Shown here one piece after another: positions 50,101-62,293 of a stretch of 64,000 nt of DNA. A program made the position numbers and the translations under genes. This DNA is from Anniella stebbinsi (lineage: Eukaryota; Chordata; Lepidosauria; Squamata; Anniellidae). Numbering within the stretch: the first letter of the stretch is position 1; every line of letters begins with the position of its first letter. The DNA lies in NCBI GenBank assembly GCA_029215795.1, contig JARDYH010000035.1, positions 106,894-170,893 of the forward strand, in the 5' to 3' direction. The notes beneath the pieces are model-generated. The model was not told the origin of the DNA, searched no databases, and saw only the letters and a list, made by a program, of their open reading frames with translations.

Positions 50101-50736
50101 TCCCCTTCTTCCCCTAGACTTCCCCTTCTTCCCTTAGACTTCCCCTTCTTCCACTATACTTCCCCTTCCCTCTATACTTCCCCTTCTTCCCCTAGACTTC
50201 CCCTAGACTTCCCCTACTTCCCCTAGACTTCCCCTTCTTCCCCTAGACTTCCCCTAGACTTCCCCTTCCCTCTATATTTCCCCTTCTTCCCCTAGACTTC
50301 CCCTTCTTCCCCTAGACTTCCCCTTCTTCCCCTAGACTTCCCCTAGACTTCCCCTTCCCTCTATACTTCCCCTTCTTCCCCTAGACTTCCCCTTCTTCCC
50401 CTAGACTTCCCCTAGACTTCCCCTTCCCTCTATACTTCCCCTTCTTCCCCTAGACTTCCCCTAGACTTCCCCTTCCCTCTATACTGCCCCTTCTTCCCCT
50501 AGACTTCCCCTAGACTTAACCTTTCCTCTATACTTCCCCTTCTTCCCCTAGACTTCCTCTAGACTTCCCCTTCCCTCTATACTTTCCCTTCTTCCCCTAG
50601 ACTTCCCCTAGACTTCCCCTTCTTCCCCTAGACTTCCCCTAGACTTCCCCTTCCCTCTATACTTCCCCTTCTTCCATTAGACTTCCCCTTCCCTCTATAC
50701 TTCCCCTTCTTCCTCTAGATTTCCCCTAGACTTCCC

Positions 50737-53700
50737 CTTCTTCTCCTAGACTTCCCCTAGACTTCCCCTTCCCTCTATACTTCCCCTTCTTCCCCTAGTC
50801 TACCCCTTGACTTCCCCTTCCCTCTATACTTCCCCTTCTTCCCCTAGACTTCCACGTCTTCCCCTAGACTTCCCCTTCTTCCCCAAGACTTCCCCTACAC
50901 TTCCCCTTCCCTCTATACTTCCCCTTCTTCCCCTAGACTTCCCCTTCTTCCCCTAGACTTCCTCTTCTTCCCCTAGACTTCCCCTTCCCTCTATACTTCC
51001 CCTTCTTCCCCTAGACTTCCCCTTCTTCCCTTAGACTTCCCCTTCTTCCCTTAGACTTCCCCTTCTTCCCCTATACTTCCCCTTCCCTCTATACTTCCCC
51101 TTCTCCCCCTAGACTTCCCCTAGACTTCCCCTTCCCTCTATACTTCCCCTTCTTCCCCTAGACTTCCCCTTCTTCTCCTAGACTTCCCCTTCTTCCCCTA
51201 GACTTCCCCTTCCCTCTATACTTCCCCTTCTTCCCCTAGACTTCCCCTAGACTTCCCCTTCTTCCCCTAGACTTCCCCTTCTTCCCCTAGACTTCCCCTA
51301 GACTTCCCCTTCCCTCTATACTTCCCCTTCTTCCCCTAGACTTCCCCTTCTTCCCCTAGACTTCCCCTTCTTCCCCTAGACTTCCTCTTCTCCCCTAGAC
51401 TTCCCCTAGACTTCCCCTTCCCTCTATACTTCCCATTCTTCCATTAGACTTCCCCTTCCCTCTATACTTTCCCTTCTTCCCCTAGACTTCCCCTAGACTT
51501 CCCCTTCTTCCCCTAGACTTCCCCTAGACTTCCCCTTCCCTCTATACTTCCCATTCTTCCATTAGACTTCCCCTTCCCTCTATACTTCCCCTGCTTCCCC
51601 TAGACTTCCCCTAGACTTCTCCTTCTTCCCCTTAACTTCCCCTAGACTTCCCTTCCCTCTATACTTCCCCTTCTCCCCCTAGACTTCCCCTAGACTTCCC
51701 CTTCCCTCTCTACTTCCCCTTCTTCCCCTAGACTTCCCCTTCTTCCCCTAGACTTCCCCTTCTTCCCCTAGACTTCCCCTTCCCTCTATACTTCCCCTTC
51801 TTCCATTAGACTTCCCCTTCCCTCTATACTTCCCCTGCTTCCCCTAGACTTCCCCTAGACTTCCCCTTCTTCCCCTAGACTTCCCCTAGACTTCCCCTTC
51901 CCTCTATACTTCCCCTTCTTCCCCTAGACTTCCCCTTCCCTCTATACTTCCCCTTCTTCCCCTAAACTTCCCCTTCTTCCCCTAGACTTCCTCTTCTTCC
52001 CCTAGACTTCCCCTTCCCTCTATACTTCCCCTTCTTCCCCTAGACTTCCCCTTCTTCCCTTAGACTTCCCCTTCTTCCCCTATACTTCCCCTTCCCTCTA
52101 TACTTCCCCTTCTTCCCCTAGACTTCCCCTAGACTTCCCCTTCTTCCCCTAGACTTCCCCTAGACTTCCCCTTCCCTCTATACTTCCCCTTTTTTCCCTA
52201 GACTTCCCCTTCCCTCTATACTTCCCCTTCTCCCCTAGACTTCCCCTTCTTCCCCTAGACTTCCTCTTCTTCCCCTAGACTTCCCCTTCCCTCTATACTT
52301 CCCCTTCTTCCCCTAGACTTCCCCTTCTTCCCTTAGACTTCCCCTTCTTCCCCTATACTTCCCCTTCCCTCTATACTTCCCCTTCTTCCCCTAGACTTCC
52401 CCTAGACTTCCCCTTCCCTCTATACTTCCCCTTCTTCCCCTAGATTTCCCCTTCTTCCCTTAGACTTCCCCTTCTTCCCCTATACTTCCCCTTCCCTCTA
52501 TACTTCCCCTTCTTCCCCTAGACTTCCCCTAGACTTCCCCTTCCCGCTATACTTCCCCTTCTTCCCCTAGACTTCTCCTAGACTTCCCCTTCTTCCCCTA
52601 GACTTCCCCTTCTTCCCCTAGACTTCCCGTAGACTTCCCCTTCCCTCTATACTTTCCCTTCTTCCCCTGGACTTCCCCTAGACTTCCCCTTCTTCCCCTA
52701 GACTTCCCCTAGACTTCCCCTTCCCTCTATACTTCCCCTTATTCCATTAGACTTCCCCTTCCCTCTATACTTCCCCTGCTTCCCCTAGACTTCCCCTAGC
52801 CTTCCCCTTCTTCCCCTAGACTTCCCCTAGACTTCCCCTTCCTTCTATACTTCCCCTTCTTCCCCTAGACTTCCCCTTCCCTCTATACTTCCCCTTCTTC
52901 CCCTAGACTTCCCCTTCTTCCCCTAGACTTCCTCTTCTTCCCCTGGACTTCCCCTTCCCTCTACACTTCCCCTTCTTCCCCTAGACTTCCCCTTCTTCCC
53001 CTAGACTTCCCCTTCTTCCCCTAGACTTCCCCTTGTTCCCCTAGACTTCCCCTAGACTTCCCCTTGCCTCTATACTTCACCTTCTTCCCCTAGACTTTCT
53101 CTTCCCTCTATACTTCCCCTTCTTCCCCTAGACTTCCCCTTCTTCCCCTAGATTTCCCCTTCTTCCCTTAGACTTCCCCTTCTTCCCCTATACTTCCCCT
53201 TCCCTCTATACTTCCCCTTCTCCCCCTAGACTTCCCCTAGACTTCCCCTTCCCTCTATACTTCCCCTTCTTCCCCTAGACTTCCCCTTCTTCTCCTAGAC
53301 TTCCCCTTCTTCCCCTAGACTTCCCCTTCCCTCTATACTTCCCCTTCTTCCCCTAGACTTCCCCTAGACTTCCCCTTCTTCCCCTAGACTTCCCCTTCTT
53401 CCCCTAGACTTCCCCTAGACTTCCCCTTCCCTCTATACTTCCCCTTCTTCCCTTAGACTTCCCCTTCTTCCCCTAGACTTCCCCTTCTTCCCCTAGACTT
53501 CCCCTAGACTTCCCCTTCCCTCTATACTTCCCCTTCTTCCCCTAGACTTCCCCTTCTTCCCCTAGACTTCCCCTAGACTTCCCCTTCCCTCTATACTTCC
53601 CCTTCTTCCCCTAGACTTCCCCTAGACTTCCCCTTCCCTCTATACTGCCCCTTCTTCCCCTAGACTTCCCCTAGACTTCCTCTTTCCTCTATACTTCCCC

Positions 53701-54004
53701 TTCTTCCCCTAGACTTCCACTAGACTTCCCCTTCTTTCTATACTTTCCCTTCTTCCCCTAGACTTCCCCTTCTTCCCCTAGACTTCCCCTAGACTTCCCC
53801 TTCCCTCTATACTTCCCCTTCTTCCCCTAGTCTACCCCTTGACTTCCCCTTCCCTCTATACTTCCCCTTCTTCCCCTAGACTTCCACGTCTTCCCCTAGA
53901 CTTCCCCTTCTTCCCCAAGACTTCCCCTACACTTCCCCTTCCCTCTATACTTCCCCTTCTTCCCTAGACTTCCCCTAGATTTCCCCTTCTTCCCCTAGAC
54001 TTCC
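50737..54004 (+). repeat. HOR4 block matching HOR1 2832-6100
   Basis: Landmarks lie at an offset of 47905: TAGTCTACC 2891/50796, CCCCAAGAC 2979/50884, TCTTCTCCCC 3481/51386. The offset drops to 47904 after a one-base loss near 52230 (CCTAGCC 4891/52795, TTCACC 5172/53076, TAGTCTACC 5924/53828). The rare words CCCTGGACTT, CCTAGCCTT and CTCTACAC are shared. The corresponding HOR2 and HOR3 segments have CCCTAGACTT, CCTAGACTT and CTCTATAC instead. The match ends near 54004, where HOR4 adds an A20 before CCATCTATA. Confidence 0.9.
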
Positions 54005-55737
54005 CCTTCTTCCCCTAGACTTCCCCTTCCATCTATACTTCCCCTTCTTCCCCTAGACTTCTCCTAGACTTCCCCTTCTTCCCCTAGACTTCCCCTTCTT
54101 CCCCTAGACTTCCCGTACACTTCCCCTTCCCTCTATACTTTCCCTTCTTCCCCTAGACTTCCCCTAGACTTCCCCTTCTTCCCCTAGACTTCCCCTAGAC
54201 TTCCCCTTCCCTCTATACTTCCCCTTCTTCCATTAGACTTCCCCTTCCCTCTATACTTCCCCTGCTTCCCCTAGACTTCCCCTAGACTTCTCCTTCTTCC
54301 CCTTAACTTCCTCTAGACTTCCCTTCCCTCTATACTTCCCCTTCTTCCCCTAGACTTCCCCTAGACTTCCCCTTCCCTCTCTACTTCCCCTTCTTCCCCT
54401 AGACTTCCCCTTCTTCCCCTAGACTTCCCCTTCTTCCCCTAGACTTCCCCTTCCCTCTATACTTCCCCTTCTTCCATTAGACTTCCCCTTCCCTCTATAC
54501 TTCCCCTGCTTCCCCTAGACTTCCCCTAGACTTCCCCTTCTTCCCCTAGACTTCCCCTAGACTTCCCCTTCCCTCTATACTTCCCCTTCTTCCCCTAGAC
54601 TTCCCCTTCCCTCTATACTTCCCCTTCTTCCCCTAAACTTCCCCTTCTTCCCCTAGACTTCCTCTTCTTCCCTAGACTTCCCCTTCCCTCTATACTTCCC
54701 CTTCTTCCCCTAGACTTCCCCTTCTTCCCTTAGACTTCCCCTTCTTCCCCTCTACGTCCCCTTCCCTCTATACTTCCCCTAGACTTCCCCTAGACTTCCC
54801 CTTCTTCCCCTAGACTTCCCCTAGACTTCCCCTTCCCTCTATACTTCCCCTTCTTTCCCTAGACTTCCCCTTCCCTCTATACTTCCCCTTCTTCCCCTAG
54901 ACTTCCCCTTCTTCCCCTAGACTTCCTCTTCTTCCCCTAGACTTCCCCTTCCCTCTATACTTCCCCTTCTTCCCCTAGACTTCCCCTTCTTCCCTTAGAA
55001 TTCCCCTTCTTCCCCTATACTTCCCCTTCCCTCTATACTTCCCCTTCTTCCCCTAGACTTCCCCTAGACTTCCCCTTCCCTCTATACTTCCCCTTCTTCC
55101 CCTAGATTTCCCCTTCTTCCCTTAGACTTCCCCTTCTTCCCCTATACTTCCCCTTCCCTCTATACTTCCCCTTCTTCCCCTAGACTTCCCCTAGACTTCC
55201 CCTTCCCGCTATACTTCCCCTTCTTCCCCTAGACTTCTCCTAGACTTCCCCTTCTTCCCCTAGACTTCCCCTTCTTCCCCTAGACTTCCCGTAGACTTCC
55301 CCTTCCCTCTATACTTTCCCTTCTTCCCCTAGACTTCCCCTAGACTTCCCCTTCTTCCCCTAGACTTCCCCTAGACTTCCCCTTCCCTCTATACTTCCCC
55401 TTATTCCATTAGACTTCCCCTTCCCTCTATACTTCCCCTGCTTCCCCTAGACTTCCCCTAGACTTCCCCTTCTTCCCCTAGACTTCCCCTAGACTTCCCC
55501 TTCCTTCTATACTTCCCCTTCTTCCCCTAGACTTCCCCTTCCCTCTATACTTCCCCTTCTTCCCCTAGACTTCCCCTTCTTCCCCTAGACTTCCTCTTCT
55601 TCCCCTGGACTTCCCCTTCCCTCTATACTTCCCCTTCTTCCCCTAGACTTCCCCTTCTTCCCCTAGACTTCCCCTTCTTCCCCTAGACTTCCCCTTGTTC
55701 CCCTAGACTTCCCCTAGACTTCCCCTTGCCTCTATAC

Positions 55738-58459
55738 TTCACCTTCTTCCCCTAGACTTTCTCTTCCCTCTATACTTCCCCTTCTTCCCCTAGACTTCCC
55801 CTTCTTCCCCTAGATTTCCCCTTCTTCCCTTAGACTTCCCCTTCTTCCCCTATACTTCCCCTTCCCTCTATACTTCCCCTTCTTCCCCTAGACTTCCCCT
55901 AGACTTCCCCTTCCCGCTATACTTCCCCTTCTTCCCCTAGACTTCTCCTAGACTTCCCCTTCTTCCCCTAGACTTCCCCTAGACTTCCCCTTCCCTCTAT
56001 ACTTCCCCTTATTCCATTAGACTTCCCCTTCCCTCTATACTTCCCCTGCTTCCCCTAGACTTCCCCTAGACTTCCCCTTCTTCCCCTAGACTTCCCCTAG
56101 ACTTCCCCTTCCTTCTATACTTCCCCTTCTTCCCCTAGACTTCCCCTTCCCTCTATACTTCCCCTTCTTCCCCTAGACTTCCCCTTCTTCCCCTAGACTT
56201 CCTCTTCTTCCCCTGGACTTCCCCTTCCCTCTATACTTCCCCTTCTTCCCCTAGACTTCCCCTTCTTCCCCTAGAATTCCCCTTCTTCCCCTAGACTTCC
56301 CCTTGTTCCCCTAGACTTCCCCTAGACTTCCCCTTGCCTATATACTTCACCTTCTTCCCCTAGACTTTCTCTTCCCTCTATACTTCCCCTTCTTCCCCTA
56401 GACTTCCCCTTCTTCCCCTAGACTTCCCCATCTTCCCCTAGACTTCCCCTTCCCTCTATACTTCCCCATCTTCCCCTAGACTTCCCCTAGACTTCCCTTT
56501 CCTCTATACTTCCCCTTCTTCCCCTTGACTTCCCCTAGACTTCCCCTTCCCATTCTACTTCCCCTTCTTCCCCTAGACTTCCCCTTCTTCCCCTAGACTT
56601 CCCCTTCTTCCCCTAGACTTCCCCTTCTTCCCCTAGACTTCCCCTTCCCTCTATACTTCCCCTTCTTCCCCTAGACTTCCCCTAGACTTCCCCCTCCCTC
56701 TATACTTCCCCTTCTTCCCCTAGACTTCCCCTTCCCTCTATACTTCCCCTTCTTCCCCTAGACTTCCCCTAGACTTCCCCTTCTTCCACTAGACTTCCCC
56801 TTTTCCCCCTAGACTTCCCCTTCCCTCTATACTTCCTCTTCTTCCCCTAGACTTCCCCTTCTTCCCCTAGACTTCCCCTTCTTCCCCTAGACTTCCCGTA
56901 GACTTCCCCTTCCCTCTATACCTTCCCTCCTTCCCCTAGACTTCCCCTAGACTTCCCATTCCCTCTATACTTCCCCTTCTTCCCCTAGACTTCCCCTAGA
57001 CTTCCCCTTCCCTCTATACTTCCCCTTCTTCCCCTAGACTTCCCCTTCCCTCTATACTTCCCCTTCTTCCCCTAGACTTCCCCTAGACTTCCCCTTCCCT
57101 CTATACTTCCCCTTCTTCCCCTAGACTTCCCCTTCCCTCTATACTTCCCCTTCTTCCCCTAGACTTCCCCTAGACTTCCCCTTCTTCCACTAGACTTCCC
57201 CTTTTTCCCCTAGACTTCCCCTTCCCTCTATACTTCCTCTTCTTCCCCTAGACTTCCCCTTCTTCCCCTAGACTTCCCCTTCTTCCCCTAGACTTCCCCT
57301 AGACTTCCCCTTCCCGCTATACTTCCCCTTCTTCCCCTAGACTTCTCCTAGACTTCCCCTTCTTCCCCTAGACTTCCCCTTCTTCCCCTAGACTTCCCGT
57401 AGACTTCCCCTTCCCTCTATACTTTCCCTTCTTCCCCTAGACTTCCCCTAGACTTCCCCTTCTTCCCCTAGACTTCCCCTAGACTTCCCCTTCCCTCTAT
57501 ACTTCCCCTTATTCCATTAGACTTCCCCTTCCCTCTATACTTCCCCTGCTTCCCCTAGACTTCCCCTAGACTTCCCCTTCTTCCCCTAGACTTCCCCTAG
57601 ACTTCCCCTTCCTTCTATACTTCCTCTTCTTCCCCTAGACTTCCCCTTCCCTCTATACTTCCCCTTCTTCCCCTAGACTTCCCCTTCTTCCCCTAGACTT
57701 CCTCTTCTTCCCCTGGACTTCCCCTTCCCTCTATACTTCCCCTTCTTCCCCTAGACTTCCCCTTCTTCCCCTAGACTTCCCCTTCTTCCCCTAGACTTCC
57801 CCTTGTTCCCCTAGACTTCCCCTAGACTTCCCCTTGCCTCTATACTTCACCTTCTTCCCCTAGACTTTCTCTTCCCTCTATACTTCCCCTTCTTCCCCTA
57901 GACTTCCCCTTCTTCCCCTAGATTTCCCCTTCTTCCCTTAGACTTCCCCTTCTTCCCCTATACTTCCCCTTCCCTCTATACTTCCCCTTCTTCCCCTAGA
58001 CTTCCCCTAGACTTCCCCTTCCCGCTATACTTCCCCTTCTTCCCCTAGACTTCTCCTAGACTTCCCCTTCTTCCCCTAGACTTCCCCTAGACTTCCCCTT
58101 CCCTCTATACTTCCCCTTATTCCATTAGACTTCCCCTTCCCTCTATACTTCCCCTGCTTCCCCTAGACTTCCCCTAGACTTCCCCTTCTTCCCCTAGACT
58201 TCCCCTAGACTTCCCCTTCCTTCTATACTTCCCCTTCTTCCCCTAGACTTCCCCTTCCCTCTATACTTCCCCTTCTTCCCCTAGACTTCCCCTTCTTCCC
58301 CTAGACTTCCTCTTCTTCCCCTGGACTTCCCCTTCCCTCTATACTTCCCCTTCTTCCCCTAGACTTCCCCTTCTTCCCCTAGAATTCCTCTTCTTCCCCT
58401 AGACTTCCCCTTGTTCCCCTAGACTTCCCCTAGACTTCCCCTTGCCTCTATACTTCACC
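55738..58459 (+). repeat. TTCACC-marked block in HOR4 (spacings 608, 1500, 608)
   Basis: TTCACC words are at 55738, 56346, 57846 and 58454, in exactly the HOR3 arrangement. One private variant, TGCCTATATAC just before 56346, replaces TGCCTCTATAC. Confidence 0.9.
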
Positions 58460-59377
58460 TTCTTCCCCTAGACTTTCTCTTCCCTCTATACTTCCCCTTC
58501 TTCCCCTAGACTTCCCCTTCTTCCCCTAGACTTCCCCATCTTCCCCTAGACTTCCCCTTCCCTCTATACTTCCCCATCTTCCCCTAGACTTCCCCTAGAC
58601 TTCCCTTCCCTCTATACTTCCCCTTCTTCCCCTTGACTTCCCCTAGACTTCCCCTTCCCATTCTACTTCCCCTTCTTCCCCTAGACTTCCCCTTCTTCCC
58701 CTAGACTTCCCCTTCTTCCCCTAGACTTCCCCTTCTTCCCCTAGACTTCCCCTTCCCTCTATACTTCCCCTTCTTCCCCTAGACTTCCCCTAGTCTTCCC
58801 TTCCCTCTATACTTCCCCTTCTTCCCCTAGAATTCCCCTAGACTTCCCCTTCCCTCTATACTTCCCCTTCTTCCCCTAGACTTCCCCTAGACTTCCCCTT
58901 CCCTCTATACTTCCCCTTCTTCCCCTAGACTTCCCCTTCCCTCTATACTTCCCCTTCTTCCCCTAGACTTCCCCTAGACTTCCCCTTCCCTCTATACTTC
59001 CCCTTCTTCCCCTAGACTTCCCCTTCCCTCTATACTTCCCCTTCTTCCCCTAGACTTCCCCTAGACTTCGCCTTCTTCCACTAGACTTCCCCTTTTTCCC
59101 CTAGACTTCCCCTTCCCTCTATACTTCCTCTTCTTCCCCTAGACTTCCCCTTCTTCCCCTAGACTTCCCCTTCTTCCCCTAGACTTCCCGTAGACTTCCC
59201 CTTCCCTCTATACCTTCCCTTCTTCCCCTAGACTTCCCCTAGACTTCCCCTTCTTCCCGTAGACTTCCCCTAGACTTCCCCTTCCCTCTATACTTCCCCT
59301 TCTTCCATTAGACTTCCCCTTCCCTCTATACTTCCCCTGCTTCCCCTAGACTTCCCCTAGACTTCCCCTTCTTCCCC

Positions 59378-59500
59378 TAGACTTCCGCTAGACTTCCCCT
59401 TCCCTCTATACGTCCCCTTCTTCCCCTAGACTTCCCCTTTCCTCTATACTTCCCCTTCTTCCCCTAGACTTCTCCTTCTTCCCCTAGACTACCTCTTCTT
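59378..59500 (+). other. 1401-bp deletion junction in HOR4
   Basis: The upstream word TTCCGCTAG (59383) is followed by CTATACGTCC (TATACG at 59407) and then directly by CCCCTTTCCTCTATA and GACTACCTCTTC, the words that normally lie far downstream. In HOR3 the two TATACG sites are at 45145 and 46546, 1401 bp apart. HOR1 has them at 11910 and 13273 and HOR2 at 32268 and 33680. HOR4 has a single site with left-hand flank from the first and right-hand flank from the second. The missing piece includes the TAGTCTACC landmark. Confidence 0.9.
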
Positions 59501-59779
59501 CCCCTAGACTTCCCCTTCCCTCTATACTTCCCCTTCTTCCCCTAGACTTCCCCTTCTTCCCTTAGACTTCCCCTTCTTCCCCTAGACTTCCCGTAGACTT
59601 CCCCTTCCCTCTATAACTTCCCTTCTTCCCCTTCTTCCCCTAGACTTCCCCTTCTACCCCTAGACTTCCCCTGGACTTCCCCTTCCCTCTATACTTCCCC
59701 TTCTTCCCCTAGACTTTCTCTTCCCTCTATACTTCCCCTTCTTCCCCTAGACTTCCCCTTCTTCCCCTACACTTCCCCT

Positions 59780-61036
59780 TCTTCCCCTAGACTTCCCCTT
59801 CCCTCTATACTTCCCCTTCTTCCCCTAGACTTCCCCTAGACTTCCCCTTCCCTTTCTACTTCCCCTTCTTCCCCTAGACTTCCCCTTCTTCCCCTAGACA
59901 TCCCCTTCTTCCCCTAGACTTCCCCTTCCCTCTATACTTCCCCTTCTTCCATTAGACTTCCCCTTCCCTCTATACTTCCCCTGCTTCCTGTAGACTTCCC
60001 CTAGACTTCCCCTTCTTCCCCTAGACTTCCTGTAGTCTTCCCCTTCCCTCTATACTTCCCCTTCTTCCCCTAGACTTCCACTTCCCTCTATACTTCCCCT
60101 TCTTCCCCTAGACTTCCCCTTCTTCCCCTAGACTTCCTCTTCTTCCCCTAGACTTCCCCTTCCCTCTATACTTCCCCTTCTTCCCCTAGACTTCCCCTTC
60201 TTCCCTTAGACTTCCCCTAGACTTCCCCTTCCCTCTATACTTCCCCTTCTTCCCCTAGACTTCCCCTAGACTTCCCCTTCCCTCTAGACTTCCCCTTCTT
60301 CCCCTAGACTTCCCCTAGACTTCCCCTTCCCTCCAGACTTCCCCTTCTTCCCCTAGACTTCCCCTTCTTCCCCTAGACTTCCCCTTCTTCCCCTAGACTT
60401 CCCCTAGACTTCCCCTTCCCTCTATACTTCCCCTTCTTCCCCTAGACTTCCCCTAGTCTTCCCCTTCCCTCTATACTGCCCCTTCTTCCCCTAGACTTCC
60501 CCTAGACTTCCCCTTTCCTCTATACTTCCCCTTCTTCCCCTAGACTTCCCCTAGACTTCCCCTTCTCGCTATACTTCCCCTTCTTCCCCTAGACTTCCCC
60601 TAGACTTCCCCTTCCCTCTATACTTCCCCTTTTCCCCTAGACTTCCCCTAGACTTCCCCTTCCCTCTATAGATCCCCTTCTTCCCCTAGACTTCCCCTTC
60701 TTCCCCTAGACTTCCCCTTCTTCCCTTAGATTTCCCCTTCTCCCCCTAGACTTCCCCTAGACTTCCCCTTCCCTCTATACTTCCCCTTCTTCCCCTAGAC
60801 TTCCCCTTCTTCTCCTAGACTTCCCCTTCTTCCCCTAGACTTCCCCTTCCCTCTATACTTCCCCTTCTTCCCCTAGACTTCCCCTAGACTTCCCCTACTT
60901 CCCCTAGACTTCCCCTTCTTCCCCTAGACTTCCCCTAGACTTCCCCTTCCCTCTATATTTCCCCTTCTTCCCCTAGACTTCCCCTTCTTCCCCTAGACTT
61001 CCCCTTCTTCCCCTAGACTTCCCCTAGACTTCCCCT
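59780..61036 (+). repeat. 1257-bp tandem duplication in HOR5, left copy
   Basis: Three landmarks recur at 1257 bp: TGTAGTC 60031/61288, CTCCAGACTT 60331/61588, TCTCGCTATA 60564/61821. Private variants here include CCCTTTCTAC near 59853, GCTTCCTGTAGAC near 59985, CTTCCACTTCCC near 60076 and TATAGATCC near 60668. Confidence 0.9.
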
Positions 61037-62293
61037 TCTTCCCCTAGACTTCCCCTTCCCTCTATACTTCCCCTTCTTCCCCTAGACTTCCCCTAGACTT
61101 CCCCTTCCCTCTCTACTTCCCCTTCTTCCCCTAGACTTCCCCTTCTTCCCCTAGACATCCCCTTCTTCCCCTAGACTTCCCCTTCCCTCTATACTTCCCC
61201 TTCTTCCATTAGACTTCCCCTTCCCTCTATACTTCCCCTGCTTCCCCTAGACTTCCCCTAGACTTCCCCTTCTTCCCCTAGACTTCCTGTAGTCTTCCCC
61301 TTCCCTCTATACTTCCCCTTCTTCCCCTAGACTTCCTCTTCCCTCTATACTTCCCCTTCTTCCCCTAGACTTCCCCTTCTTCCCCTAGACTTCCTTTTCT
61401 TCCCCTAGACTTCCCCTTCCCTCTATACTTCCCCTTCTTCCCCTAGACTTCCCCTTCTTCCCTTAGACTTCCCCTAGACTTCCCCTTCCCTCTATACTTC
61501 CCCTTCTTCCCCTAGACTTCCCCTAGACTTCCCCTTCCCTCTAGACTTCCCCTTCTTCCCCTAGACTTCCCCTAGACTTCCCCTTCCCTCCAGACTTCCC
61601 CTTCTTCCCCTAGACTTCCCCTTCTTCCCCTAGACTTCCCCTTCTTCCCCTAGACTTCCCCTAGACTTCCCCTTCCCTCTATACTTCCCCTTCTTCCCCT
61701 AGACTTCCCCTAGTCTTCCCCTTCCCTCTATACTGCCCCTTCTTCCCCTAGACTTCCCCTAGACTTCCCCTTTCCTCTATACTTCCCCTTCTTCCCCTAG
61801 ACTTCCCCTAGACTTCCCCTTCTCGCTATACTTCCCCTTCTTCCCCTAGACTTCCCCTAGACTTCCCCTTCCCTCTATACTTCCCCTTTTCCCCTAGACT
61901 TCCCCTAGACTTCCCCTTCCCTCTATAGTTCCCCTTCATCCCCTAGACTTCCCCTTCTTCCCCTAGACTTCCCCTTCTTCCCTTAGATTTCCCCTTCTCC
62001 CCCTAGACTTCCCCTAGACTTCCCCTTCCCTCTATACTTCCCCTTCTTCCCCTAGACTTCCCCTTCTTCTCCTAGACTTCCCCTTCTTCCCCTAGACTTC
62101 CCCTTCCCTCTATACTTCCCCTTCTTCCCCTAGACTTCCCCTAGACTTCCCCTACTTCCCCTAGACTTCCCCTTCTTCCCCTAGACTTCCCCTAGACTTC
62201 CCCTTCCCTCTATATTTCCCCTTCTTCCCCTAGACTTCCCCTTCTTCCCCTAGACTTCCCCTTCTTCCCCTAGACTTCCCCTAGACTTCCCCT
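61037..62293 (+). repeat. 1257-bp tandem duplication in HOR5, right copy
   Basis: This is the downstream copy. It differs from the left copy at six or more single positions, for example CTTCCTCTTCCC near 61333, CTTCCTTTTCTT near 61393 and CTTCATCCCC near 61935. By eye it is therefore more diverged than the 6322-bp and 1610-bp pairs. Both copies lack the TTCAACTTC word found in HOR2-4 after CCAGAC and have an ordinary TTCCCCTTC there. Confidence 0.88.

Larger units (their letters stand above)
7600..58835 (+). other. GAATTC variant sites as a physical-map index
   Basis: A C-to-A change in TAGACTTC makes GAATTC at 7600, 7620, 7854, 8778, 10885, 11333, 19947, 26269, 27545, 31263, 31711, 40737, 42012, 44120, 44568, 54998, 56274, 58382 and 58830. 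A pair 448 bp apart recurs in all four full HORs: 10885/11333, 31263/31711, 44120/44568 and 58382/58830. I may have missed a few sites. Confidence 0.85.
46791..59651 (+). repeat. Higher-order repeat copy 4 (HOR4), 12861 bp, mosaic
   Basis: Its length is almost that of HOR3, but the match is partly accidental. Relative to HOR3 it has gained about 1.4 kb between P1 and the TTCACC block (P1 to first TTCACC is 8947 versus 7551 bp). It has lost 1401 bp near 59.4 kb. Its 50.74-54.00 kb part aligns with HOR1 2.83-6.10 kb at an offset of 47905/47904, sharing variants that HOR2 and HOR3 lack. TAGTCTACC landmarks are at 48616, 50796 and 53828. None precedes the next P1, because that stretch is deleted. 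Confidence 0.85.
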
